Part shown: piece by piece, positions 17,598 through 25,747 of the stretch
Position numbering within the stretch: the first letter of the stretch is position 1
Layout of the letters: each line of letters begins with the position of its first letter
Origin: Desulforamulus reducens MI-1
Lineage (GTDB): Bacteria > Bacillota > Desulfotomaculia > Desulfotomaculales > Desulfotomaculaceae
Assembly (NCBI RefSeq): GCF_000016165.1
Contig: NC_009253.1
Coordinates: 3,359,484-3,423,483, forward strand
Reading direction: 5' to 3'
DNA: 64,000 nucleotides
Program-made: the position numbers and the translations under genes
Notes under the pieces: generated by a model
The model's database searches: none
Told to the model about the DNA's origin: nothing
The model's input: only the letters and a program-made list of their open reading frames with translations

Positions 17598-19274
17598 GTG
17601 AGAAAGGTTTTGTTAATTATATTGATCCTTTTGTTACCCGTTTTAGGGTATGCCGCCTTTGGATATAATCAGACTTTGCGGCAGGATATTGTCATTTTGG
17701 GCGGGGGATTTGATGGTTGTGCTGCGGCCCGCAGCGCTGCTGCTGCTGCACCGGATAAAAGGATTTTGTTGGTGGTGAATGAACCGGTAGAATCATTAGG
17801 CAGTATCGGCACAGTGGGTGGACAAAATTTTACCGATATCCGGCTCTGGCAAGGCAAATTGGTAACCCTGGGGTCCTTTGGCCGGTGGTACAGTAAAGCC
17901 GGTCAGTTCTACAATACCCAGCACATGTCTCGCATTATTCAGGAAGACCTGGCTCGTTTTCCCAATTTAACCATCTTATATGGCTACGACCTGTCAGACA
18001 TAAAAGTTAAGGAAGCTATCATTAATGAAATTACGTTACGGCAGATTGATCGAAATGCTCAGGGCACTGTGGTGTGGGGAGATAAAACCAAAAGGGTAGC
18101 TGGCAAAGTGTTTATTGATGCATCGGTGGACGGGCGCTTAACCCGATTGTCTGGCAATGCACTAAGTACAGGGCGCAGTGATTGGCCTGAACAGTACCTT
18201 CCCGAGGATGAAAGAAGAATAATGGCTCGACAGCAGGCTGCCACGTTGATGTTTCAAGTGAGCGGTGTAAAAACTCCGACAAAACCAGCAAGGATTCAAG
18301 ATTGGGAATTTGTCCAGGATAAACAGGGGAGTTGGGGGCTGGCCGGGGGTAAGGAAGCCTTTATGAGCAACCCCACTGTGGTGGCCTTTAATGAACAATA
18401 TGGCCCCCGGGGCTTTGCCCTGAAACCTATTAATGCTGCAACCAACGGCAAAGACAGTGATGTCTGGTGGGTCAATTGCCTGTTGGTCTTTAACGTGGAT
18501 GCCCGAGCCCATGCAAGGGATAAAGAAACAAAACACTACCCGGCTGATGCTTTAGCTAAACACATCAACACTGATGATGCCTGGATTGAGGCCCGGAATT
18601 TCTTAAAAGAGCCAGACTTTCTGCAGGCCTTGCGGCAGTTTAAGGTACAGGACCCTGCCACCGGGGAATGGTACGGTTTTGGTGATGCTGAATTAGTTCT
18701 GGACAAAGACAAGCAACCGGTGGTGGGACCGGTCCTGTATATTCGAGAATCGGTGCATAGTCCCCTCTCGGATAAGACTAGTTCAGGTGCAGAAAACAGT
18801 AACTTTGCCATTACAACCCAGGAAGCCCAACGGGCCGGAGCCAAAGAAGCTGGGGCCGATCAAAGTAACTACCAACATCGAATCGGCCTGGGGTATTACA
18901 TGATGGATATTAATGCTTTTATAGCCGAAGATCTAAAGGCAGCCGGCACCTATGACTGGCCCGTGACCAAACACCTGCGGCCAGACTGGTTGGCAGCCGG
19001 CGGGGAACCAACCAACCCGGTATACTTACCCCTGGAGGCACTCTACCCGAACAAGACAAAGAACCTGCTGATGCCCGGCTATGCCGCCGGCATTTCCTCC
19101 TTTGCCTGGGCAGAACTGCGGGTATTGCCCAATCTGGCAGTACTGGGAGACGCCGCGGGGGTGGCTGCGGTACGGTCTCTAGCAGTTGAAAAATACCCTA
19201 AAGAGTTCAATCAAGAGGATATCCGGTGGATTCAGAAGAAACTCCAACAATTCGGAACAAAGTTGGACAAATAA
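17598..19274 (+). CDS. exported or membrane-anchored FAD-dependent oxidoreductase (FAD_oxidored family)
   Basis: 558 residues. An N-terminal hydrophobic segment (about 4-20) is followed directly by a dinucleotide fold (VILGGGFDGCAAARSA). The C-terminus has the family's second FAD-contact region (LGDAAGVAAVRSLA). This is the architecture of the FAD-dependent oxidoreductases often found beside bacterial surface and carbohydrate genes. There is no twin-arginine motif, so either a Sec-exported flavoprotein or an enzyme with an uncleaved anchor is possible. The GTG start has GGGGG about 6 nt upstream. It is the only plus-strand envelope gene of its size here and has its own terminator. A second family member lies at 25748-27766. 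Substrate unknown. Confidence 0.85.
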   Translation: MRKVLLIILILLLPVLGYAAFGYNQTLRQDIVILGGGFDGCAAARSAAAAAPDKRILLVVNEPVESLGSIGTVGGQNFTDIRLWQGKLVTLGSFGRWYSKAGQFYNTQHMSRIIQEDLARFPNLTILYGYDLSDIKVKEAIINEITLRQIDRNAQGTVVWGDKTKRVAGKVFIDASVDGRLTRLSGNALSTGRSDWPEQYLPEDERRIMARQQAATLMFQVSGVKTPTKPARIQDWEFVQDKQGSWGLAGGKEAFMSNPTVVAFNEQYGPRGFALKPINAATNGKDSDVWWVNCLLVFNVDARAHARDKETKHYPADALAKHINTDDAWIEARNFLKEPDFLQALRQFKVQDPATGEWYGFGDAELVLDKDKQPVVGPVLYIRESVHSPLSDKTSSGAENSNFAITTQEAQRAGAKEAGADQSNYQHRIGLGYYMMDINAFIAEDLKAAGTYDWPVTKHLRPDWLAAGGEPTNPVYLPLEALYPNKTKNLLMPGYAAGISSFAWAELRVLPNLAVLGDAAGVAAVRSLAVEKYPKEFNQEDIRWIQKKLQQFGTKLDK

Positions 19275-19279
19275 AAACG

Positions 19280-19309
19280 GACCCCGGGTAACTTAAACTA
19301 CCCGGGGTC
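19280..19309. terminator. bidirectional terminator between convergent genes
   Basis: Perfect 11-bp stem GACCCCGGGTA / TACCCGGGGTC with an 8-nt loop. The minus-strand exit has a TTTTTATTT tract, so it is best for the lipoprotein gene; the plus-strand exit is weaker. Confidence 0.88.
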
Positions 19310-19334
19310 TGCTTAATTAATAATTTGTTGTGTT

Positions 19335-19901
19335 TTACTTCTTATTCAATTTCTCCAGTGCTGGTTCCAGTTTACCCTTATACTCATCGTACTTTTCCAC
19401 CATGTATTTTTTGTATAAACCTTTTATTTGCTCATCGTCCAGTGGCTTAAGTTTCTTGGTTTCGGTATCCATAATACCTTCCGTAGTCATAAAGATAAAA
19501 TTGTTGACTGTGGTACGAAGTTTTTTCCCATACACTAACCCATTTTTATACATTTCTTCATTTTCATTTGGTAGTTGGTTAACCTCTGTATGCAAATCGT
19601 ATTGTTTTCTTAGGTTCTTGATACCAGCCATACTCTTGTTTAGCTGATTTTTAAATTCTTCCTTTGTTGCCTTACCCTGTTCCCAATCAGCAAAGGACTT
19701 GTTAATATCACCACGAATAACCTCTAACTGTCCCAACCATTCTTGTTCTTTAATGGCCAGGTTTTGCAAAGGATCTCCTTCCATTTTGGCAGCCTCTTCA
19801 GACGTTTTCACTTCCACTTTTACCTTTGATTCCCCACATCCACTCAAAACGAGACTAACCAACATCAGCATCGCCAATAACGCTACAATTTTCTTCTTCA
19901 T
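19335..19901 (-). CDS. lipoprotein of unknown function
   Basis: About 188 residues. The start is the ATG at 19901 (AGGAGGG just upstream), giving MKKKIVALLAMLML and a clear lipobox LVLSGC, so the mature protein begins at a lipidated Cys on the outer membrane face. The rest is helical and highly charged (many Lys/Glu), with no domain that I recognise. Transcribed alone, with an upstream gap of about 100 bp containing the preceding operon's terminator. Confidence 0.8.
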   Translation of the reverse strand: MKKKIVALLAMLMLVSLVLSGCGESKVKVEVKTSEEAAKMEGDPLQNLAIKEQEWLGQLEVIRGDINKSFADWEQGKATKEEFKNQLNKSMAGIKNLRKQYDLHTEVNQLPNENEEMYKNGLVYGKKLRTTVNNFIFMTTEGIMDTETKKLKPLDDEQIKGLYKKYMVEKYDEYKGKLEPALEKLNKK

Positions 19902-20003
19902 AAAGTCCCTCCTTATGTAGTACACAACAATGATTCAACAAGTTTGTTCATTATCCTCTTAGAAGATCCTTTCAACTATGGAACCTTTTGCAACCTTTGG
20001 GGA

Positions 20004-20038
20004 TAAAAAGAAACGGCCCTGCATTCTTAGCCAGGACC
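20004..20038 (-). terminator. terminator after the beta-propeller gene
   Basis: Stem GGTCCTG / CAGGGCC (one G-U pair) followed by GTTTCTTTTTATCC on the minus strand. Confidence 0.88.
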
Positions 20039-20050
20039 ATGCCATTCCTA

Positions 20051-21106
20051 CTATCGTTCTGCCGCACCATTCCAAACAACTTTCAAGGTCTCACCAATCA
20101 CCTCGGCCACCCGACTGCGGCCACTGACCATGGTGGCGGCAAGCACCACATTGCCATCGGCCTGCGGTTCCGCACACCATAAATCCGTTACCGGGGCAGT
20201 TTTATAGAGACCTGCCCAGGATCGGGCTTGCTTGATTTGGCCCTGGGCATCCACTGTAAAAATCTGATCCTGTGTTTTATCGGTAATCAGGGTAGATCCG
20301 TCCTCCAGACGCAATGCATCCAGTGGCGCTGCCAGAGCAGGGAGTTTTTGCTCCTCTTCACTGGCAGTAGTATTTGCAGCGGCACTGATTTGCCAGACCA
20401 CCTTTTTCCCCGGGGTAACTTCAAAAACCTTGCCATTTTTGTAATGGCCCCGATCTACAATCAATGTATTGCCGTTCCCCAGGCGGTGGGCCCGTACTGG
20501 TCTTACCAAGGTTCCCGGTTGCCCGGTCTTACCCGGTTTGCCCAGGCCGTACTGCCAAACAATCTTCTTCTGCTGGGTTATTTCCCGGATCTCAAAGGGG
20601 AGGACCAGCAAAGTATTGCCGTTGGACAACCTCTCAGCATAACGGGGAGCATAGGCCAGTGAAGGCAACACATATTCCCATACTTTTTTGCCATCCCGGT
20701 TAAGTTCTAATATCCGGGGCACATAGGGGGCCCCCGGGGCACCGGAATCCGCCACCAGGATATTGCCATTGGCTAAGCCCCGGGCGCTATTGGCTTGAAT
20801 GCCGTAATAGGACCACACCACTTGTCCCTGGGCATCCACTTCCATGACGCCGGGCATCCAGGCCCCCACCCGGCAAATCAATAAGTTACCATTGGGAAGT
20901 TTCTGTACATCCCTGGCTAAATTGTAAGTTATATCGGCAATGTAATCACTGGCCAGGCTGGGGGGCTGTTCCACCAGGGTTTGCTCCGCCTGCTGGTTTA
21001 TTAATTGTTGTAACTCCGGAGGCATGGTTGTATCAGCCAAGGCCGCTGTGGCACTGAACAGCAAACACAGGAGTCCCACAAGAAAGGTTGCTATCTTATT
21101 GCTCAT
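20051..21106 (-). CDS. exported beta-propeller protein (arylsulfotransferase/PQQ-like repeats)
   Basis: About 351 residues. A signal peptide (MSNKIATFLVGLLCLLF...ALA) is followed by six or so repeats of the type 'L.NGN.L......G.V.E....G..VW.Y', e.g. LPNGNLLICRVG and LGNGNTLIVDRG, the pattern of arylsulfotransferase-like and PQQ-like propellers. No sulfotransferase catalytic histidines are obvious, so a binding role is as likely as catalysis. I chose the ATG at 21106 because GGGAGGAACTGCCG precedes it. It overlaps the end of the upstream glycosidase gene by 11 bp, implying translational coupling. Confidence 0.8.
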   Translation of the reverse strand: MSNKIATFLVGLLCLLFSATAALADTTMPPELQQLINQQAEQTLVEQPPSLASDYIADITYNLARDVQKLPNGNLLICRVGAWMPGVMEVDAQGQVVWSYYGIQANSARGLANGNILVADSGAPGAPYVPRILELNRDGKKVWEYVLPSLAYAPRYAERLSNGNTLLVLPFEIREITQQKKIVWQYGLGKPGKTGQPGTLVRPVRAHRLGNGNTLIVDRGHYKNGKVFEVTPGKKVVWQISAAANTTASEEEQKLPALAAPLDALRLEDGSTLITDKTQDQIFTVDAQGQIKQARSWAGLYKTAPVTDLWCAEPQADGNVVLAATMVSGRSRVAEVIGETLKVVWNGAAER

Positions 21107-22538
21107 CGGCAGTTCCTCCCTCCGGACTGATAATATGCACCGCCGGACCATTGGTTGTCACATAGTTCACCTTAGCCCCCAGGGTTTCTCCCACAAAGCG
21201 CATAGGTACCATGGTACGTCCATCCACTAGCTTGGCTGGTACATCTAATTTTATATTTTTGCCATTAACCACTGCTGTGGTTTTCCCCAGGGTGAGCTCA
21301 ATTTTTACCTCTCCCTTGGTGGCAGTGACAGTCTGTGACTGGGCATTCCAGTCAATATCCGCACCCAGCCGTTCAAAAATCTTGCGCATGGGCACCAGTG
21401 TTCTGCCATTATCCAGAACCGGCGCCACATCTAGGTAAAGTCGCTGATAATTAACATAAACAGGCATCTGTTGCAGGATGATTAAACCATTGGCCAGGGA
21501 ACGTTCCTTTTTATCCGAGGGATTATTGACGATCTTTCCCTTCACCCACATTTCACTGGAACCACCGCCATCTAGTCCGACGGCTTGCACAGCCCCTAAA
21601 TCGATCATCAGATAAGCCATTTCTTCCAAGGTTAACCCGGCACTGCTTTCCTGCCGTCCATCCACCACCACCAGCAAAACTTTGCCTTGGGCTGTGACAC
21701 CCAGAGCAGTTCTGGGTGAATACTTTAGAACCGAACCCCATAGACCTTCATTGACCGCCTGATCCACAGGCAGACCACCTTCCACCAGCATCGGGCTGCC
21801 AGTTAGAACATGCCTTATATTTTGCCAGTCCTCGGGCATTTCTGTTATGACTCTGGCCTTGGTTCCTTCGGCAACACCCACCAACTGACCGGCGGAGCTG
21901 CCCCAACCTGCCAGCACATAACCTCCGGCAGGGGCTTTAACACCACCGGCAGCGGCATAGGCTTTAAAACCATTTTGAGTGGGCTTGAGAACTACGCAGT
22001 TGCTGGCGTAAACTTCTTTTCCCCAGGCATGGGTGTATAAAACAAAACCATCATTTACTGCCGGCACGTTGATACCCTTGGTTGTTAACAAGCTGCTGCC
22101 AGTTAATTCCACCGTTATTTTAGGAGCCAGATACCCCAATTTGAGACCCCCACTGGTTTTAAAACCAAAGGATGTTTTTAAGATATCTGATATGTATTCC
22201 GGCTTGCCATCAATGATCAAGTTCCCCAGCGGCACGCCGCTGCCCATATCAAAAAAACCACCATTTACCGCTGCAATGGCGCCGGTTCGTTGGGCCATCT
22301 TACTTAGGTTTTCCCTTTGCCCAAATACTTCGTTGCCCATGACGGGTCGAATTTCTGTGTACTTGACCCCTGGGTCCACCTCCAGGATATGTCCCTTAAT
22401 GGGCTTTCCTTCCCAGTTGTTCCGCTCAAAGGACCGGTACTGCACACCTTTGGCCAGTTGATCCGCTGCCCAGGCAGGTACGGCCCAGAGCATACTTAGA
22501 CACAATACCATTAAAATAATCTTATCTTTAACTTTCAT
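21096..22538 (-). CDS. exported phosphodiester glycosidase (NAGPA-like) with C-terminal stalk domain
   Basis: About 480 residues. A signal peptide (ending WAVPAWA) is followed by a phosphodiester glycosidase domain (about 60-350) with the family strings AAVNGGFFDM and VGLDGGGSSEMWVKG. The C-terminus (about 365-475) is a copper-amine-oxidase-N-like stalk domain with the paired signature NGRTLVPMRKIFERLGA and DGRTMVPMRFVGETLGA. Such enzymes cleave GlcNAc-1-phosphodiester links, as in teichoic-type polymers. It lies 17 bp after csaB. The ATG at 22538 follows GGAGG. It probably trims or remodels the wall polymer that SLH proteins bind. Confidence 0.88.
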   Translation of the reverse strand: MKVKDKIILMVLCLSMLWAVPAWAADQLAKGVQYRSFERNNWEGKPIKGHILEVDPGVKYTEIRPVMGNEVFGQRENLSKMAQRTGAIAAVNGGFFDMGSGVPLGNLIIDGKPEYISDILKTSFGFKTSGGLKLGYLAPKITVELTGSSLLTTKGINVPAVNDGFVLYTHAWGKEVYASNCVVLKPTQNGFKAYAAAGGVKAPAGGYVLAGWGSSAGQLVGVAEGTKARVITEMPEDWQNIRHVLTGSPMLVEGGLPVDQAVNEGLWGSVLKYSPRTALGVTAQGKVLLVVVDGRQESSAGLTLEEMAYLMIDLGAVQAVGLDGGGSSEMWVKGKIVNNPSDKKERSLANGLIILQQMPVYVNYQRLYLDVAPVLDNGRTLVPMRKIFERLGADIDWNAQSQTVTATKGEVKIELTLGKTTAVVNGKNIKLDVPAKLVDGRTMVPMRFVGETLGAKVNYVTTNGPAVHIISPEGGTADEQ

Positions 22539-22554
22539 TAAAACCTCCGCCTTA

Positions 22555-23688
22555 CTATAAATATTTAGCCGCGGGTCCATTGTGCAAAGACTTTTCCAAC
22601 ACCTTGAGTCCTAGGACCGCACTGGCCTGGGCCCTTTGACGCAGTGGTTCAACCTGCTGCATTAATTCCTCCCGAACCTGCCAGGGTTCATAAATGATTT
22701 CCTCCACCGCCTGCCAGAGTTCGGCAAATTGAGGCCTGTCCACAGGCGTGGCGGCTGTTTTCCCCAGCAGACCCATAAAGCGGTCAATTTTGGGGTCGTA
22801 GGAAATGGCCACCGGCGGAACATGCATCACAGCGGCTAAGATCAGGGCGTGCAATCTCATGCCAATTAATAGGTCCATGTTGGCAATCAGGCTGGCCATC
22901 TCCACCACTGAATAATGGCCCTCCAACACCACCGCTGGTTGTTCCATCATGGCTGCCACTTCTCGGGAAGTCTCTAAATCATCCGGGGAATGCATGGGCA
23001 AAAATACCACTTGATAGCCCACCCGACAAAGTTTATCGCATAATTCCGCCACAACCTCTTTATATTCCCCCAGGCCCTGCCATTCCCGGACCGAAATACC
23101 CACCATTTTTCTTTCAATGGATAAATCCAGCCCAACTTCCTGCAGGATGGCCTGTCCTATCTTCTTGTCTACATACTTCTCTTCCAGACCCAGTACCGGG
23201 TCCGCAGTAACTTCCACAGGCGGTCGGCTGATTTTCATCTCTGCCAGGTCCTGACGGGAAGATTCATCCCGAACAGTAATATAATTCACCTTATTAACAA
23301 TCCAGCGCATGAGAAGCCTGCCCAGCGGGGTGTTGACTGGGCCAATTCCTTGGGCATAAAAGAATACCGGCTTGCCCAAAAAACGGGCTAACCAAATAAC
23401 CCCCAGATAATAAACCAGACTTTTCCACCCAGTGACATCTTGCAACAAACTGCCGCCACCGCTAATTAACATATCGGAATCCTTCAGGGCATGATAAACC
23501 TCCCCCAGCTTCCAACGGTTGGCCGCAGTTACCCGGTAGATCTCTGCGGTCTGGCTGGGATTGTTGGATAATACTTCAATCCTGATGCCGATTTGAAGCT
23601 CCCGCAGGGTTTTCAGAATGCTGAAAAGAACTGCTTCATCCCCCAGGTTGTCAAAACCATAATAGCCGGATATAACAACTTTAGCCAT
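22555..23688 (-). CDS. csaB: polysaccharide pyruvyl transferase CsaB
   Basis: About 377 residues. It adds ketal-pyruvate to the secondary cell-wall polysaccharide, which is the ligand of SLH domains. Family marks are the N-terminal ISGYYGFDNLGDEAVL, LISGGGSLLQDVTG, the FYAQGIGP strand and the C-terminal GMRLHALILAAV. The ATG at 23688 has GGAGAAGG upstream and overlaps the end of the DUF5693 gene by 8 bp. Three SLH-bearing proteins in this window and a degenerate SLH repeat in another depend on such a modification, so the link is direct. Confidence 0.95.
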   Translation of the reverse strand: MAKVVISGYYGFDNLGDEAVLFSILKTLRELQIGIRIEVLSNNPSQTAEIYRVTAANRWKLGEVYHALKDSDMLISGGGSLLQDVTGWKSLVYYLGVIWLARFLGKPVFFYAQGIGPVNTPLGRLLMRWIVNKVNYITVRDESSRQDLAEMKISRPPVEVTADPVLGLEEKYVDKKIGQAILQEVGLDLSIERKMVGISVREWQGLGEYKEVVAELCDKLCRVGYQVVFLPMHSPDDLETSREVAAMMEQPAVVLEGHYSVVEMASLIANMDLLIGMRLHALILAAVMHVPPVAISYDPKIDRFMGLLGKTAATPVDRPQFAELWQAVEEIIYEPWQVREELMQQVEPLRQRAQASAVLGLKVLEKSLHNGPAAKYL

Positions 23689-25627
23689 GCAAATACCTTC
23701 TCCCATAACGAACTACCAGTTTGATCAAGAAATACACCGCCAACCCAATAATGATTCCCAGCCAGATACCATGGAAGGCCCGTAACAAGGATACGATCAA
23801 AGGAGTATGAATATGGGCAAAGGTATTAACCAGGGAGGCCTGTCCAATGGTTCCCAGTAGGAGCAACGGTAAAAACCGATTATCCCGGTACCCAAACAAC
23901 AAAATCAGCAACAGGGCCGGATGCCCTAGTAAAAACTCCTTGGTCCTGGGCCTTACACCCAAAAGGTAATCCAATAGGCTGCGGAATTTTAATTCCAACC
24001 CGCTGACGGTCATGGCTTCGTTGCCGGTCCTAGCCACATAAATAATGATGGCCACTGCCATAACCCCCGCTGCCAAGGCAATTCCCACTTGGAGCGGATG
24101 GGTCAAAATGTTTTTGGCCTTTTCCTGTAAACCCCAGCCCCGGGTGACAAACAGGGAGAAGAAAAGCATCACAATGACCAGTGGTACCACATGGGCAACC
24201 TTGACCCCGATAAACTGGTCCAATTTCAGCATAAACCCTGCCCCTGCCAGCAGGCCCACCATAAACAAGGCTCCCAGCAAGGAAAACAGTGAGATTCGTA
24301 GAAAAGCAACCACCGCTGCCCCAGGAGAACGACCTTCCTGTTGAAGGTTTTTAATCAATGATAGGGAAGGAAAAACAATTACCGCTATCAGGGCCATTAG
24401 CTTCCGGGCCATGGACAAGTCCAGATAGGTTAGGGGCACCCAAACGAGGACCGCTACTACACCAACCCCCAAGACCCATTTGCCAGGCTTAAGACTCTCT
24501 AAAAGCAATAACCCACCGGCAATGACCCCCAGTCCGATCAAAATAACCAGGTTCTGGTTAACCGGAACGGGCGGCAACTTATCAAAGGGACCAACGGTAA
24601 GACCTTCCTTAACCAGACGCTTCTCAATACCATCCACATAATCCAGGTTCTTCTGCAGTACATCCCCAGAGCTATAATAGGGACGAATATATAAAAGCCG
24701 GTGATTTCGTTCTGCGGCGGCCAAGCCAAAGCGGTCCACTGCCTCTGCCGGAGATGATTTTTTCAATTCATCCTGGGATACGGTATGCATGCGAACTACT
24801 TGCTTATCCAGCAGAACACCCAGCTTATCCAAACCCTTTTGGGAGAAAAACTCCACCTTGACCAGCGGAACATGCAGTTTTCTCACCTCTGCCGCCAGTA
24901 TCGGCAGCAATGCCGGATCTGGATCACCGGGTAAGGTATCATCATTAAACATGACGGCAGCAACCCCCGGAATGTCACGGTAAAGTGCAAAGACCTGCTG
25001 CATATTATGCTGGGTTGCCCCCTGCCAGGTACGGATTTGCAGAATGGGTCTTAGGCCTGCATCCTGGACATCCCTCAGTGACGCTTTGCTAAAGCCAATG
25101 CCTATATCCGCTAAAGTGCCCCTCATGTTTATATACGGCAAGGACGTTTCAATAATGTAGGTACCTTGGTCCACTTGATAGGATGTTACACTATTCAATT
25201 TGGCTTTAATGTGTGGAAATACTTGGTTGTAAATCTCCTGCTGGAAGAATACCAGGTAGGTACGATCTCTTTTTAATACCATTTCCTGGCTAAGTTCCTT
25301 TAACCAGGCTGGTGATTCCTTTGCCTGTCTGTCTATTAGGGCCTGTCCGGAGTAAATTTCCAGCAGCCCGGCAACCTCTAAATCAGACAGTACATTTTCA
25401 CGTAAAACCACCGCCGTAACCCCGTGGTTTTTAAATTGCTTTAGCCCCTCCCCAGGGGTGAGACCCCTATAGCCAGCAATATTATTAATCTCATCGTAAT
25501 TGACGGCCAACTCTACTTGTTTAAAATCCTTTTCCACCATATACCGCTGCCAGAAGGCCACGTGGGCCGCTGCCAAAACAGCCACCACCAACACTGCCCA
25601 CAGGCTATATTTCCACCCTTTACTCAA
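23681..25627 (-). CDS. DUF5693-family membrane protein
   Basis: About 648 residues. One N-terminal transmembrane helix is followed by an extracytoplasmic domain of about 340 residues. That domain has an (alpha/beta)-like pattern and family strings such as VAAVMFNDDTLPGD and YIRPYYSSGD. The C-terminal half has about eight transmembrane helices. I chose the TTG at 25627: GGGGGAG lies 7-8 nt before it, and longer readings in the same frame lack a ribosome binding site. Genes of this family regularly precede csaB in SLH-bearing Firmicutes (from memory). It might export or polymerise the wall polymer or present it for pyruvylation. Biochemical function unknown. Confidence 0.82.
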   Translation of the reverse strand: MSKGWKYSLWAVLVVAVLAAAHVAFWQRYMVEKDFKQVELAVNYDEINNIAGYRGLTPGEGLKQFKNHGVTAVVLRENVLSDLEVAGLLEIYSGQALIDRQAKESPAWLKELSQEMVLKRDRTYLVFFQQEIYNQVFPHIKAKLNSVTSYQVDQGTYIIETSLPYINMRGTLADIGIGFSKASLRDVQDAGLRPILQIRTWQGATQHNMQQVFALYRDIPGVAAVMFNDDTLPGDPDPALLPILAAEVRKLHVPLVKVEFFSQKGLDKLGVLLDKQVVRMHTVSQDELKKSSPAEAVDRFGLAAAERNHRLLYIRPYYSSGDVLQKNLDYVDGIEKRLVKEGLTVGPFDKLPPVPVNQNLVILIGLGVIAGGLLLLESLKPGKWVLGVGVVAVLVWVPLTYLDLSMARKLMALIAVIVFPSLSLIKNLQQEGRSPGAAVVAFLRISLFSLLGALFMVGLLAGAGFMLKLDQFIGVKVAHVVPLVIVMLFFSLFVTRGWGLQEKAKNILTHPLQVGIALAAGVMAVAIIIYVARTGNEAMTVSGLELKFRSLLDYLLGVRPRTKEFLLGHPALLLILLFGYRDNRFLPLLLLGTIGQASLVNTFAHIHTPLIVSLLRAFHGIWLGIIIGLAVYFLIKLVVRYGRRYLHG

Positions 25628-25680
25628 GCATAATCTCCCCCTATGACAAAATCCTCCATTTATTATAACTCTGTTTGGTG

Positions 25681-25718
25681 AATATACAAAGCCGTGCCAA
25701 AGCACGGCTTTGTATATT
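25681..25718. terminator. long perfect inverted repeat / terminator
   Basis: 17-bp perfect stem (AATATACAAAGCCGTGC and its complement) with a 4-nt loop, ending in TTTGTATATT. It lies between the second FAD gene and the DUF5693-csaB operon. Confidence 0.85.
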
Positions 25719-25747
25719 CTTGAGATACCTTTGTATTTGTGATTCCC

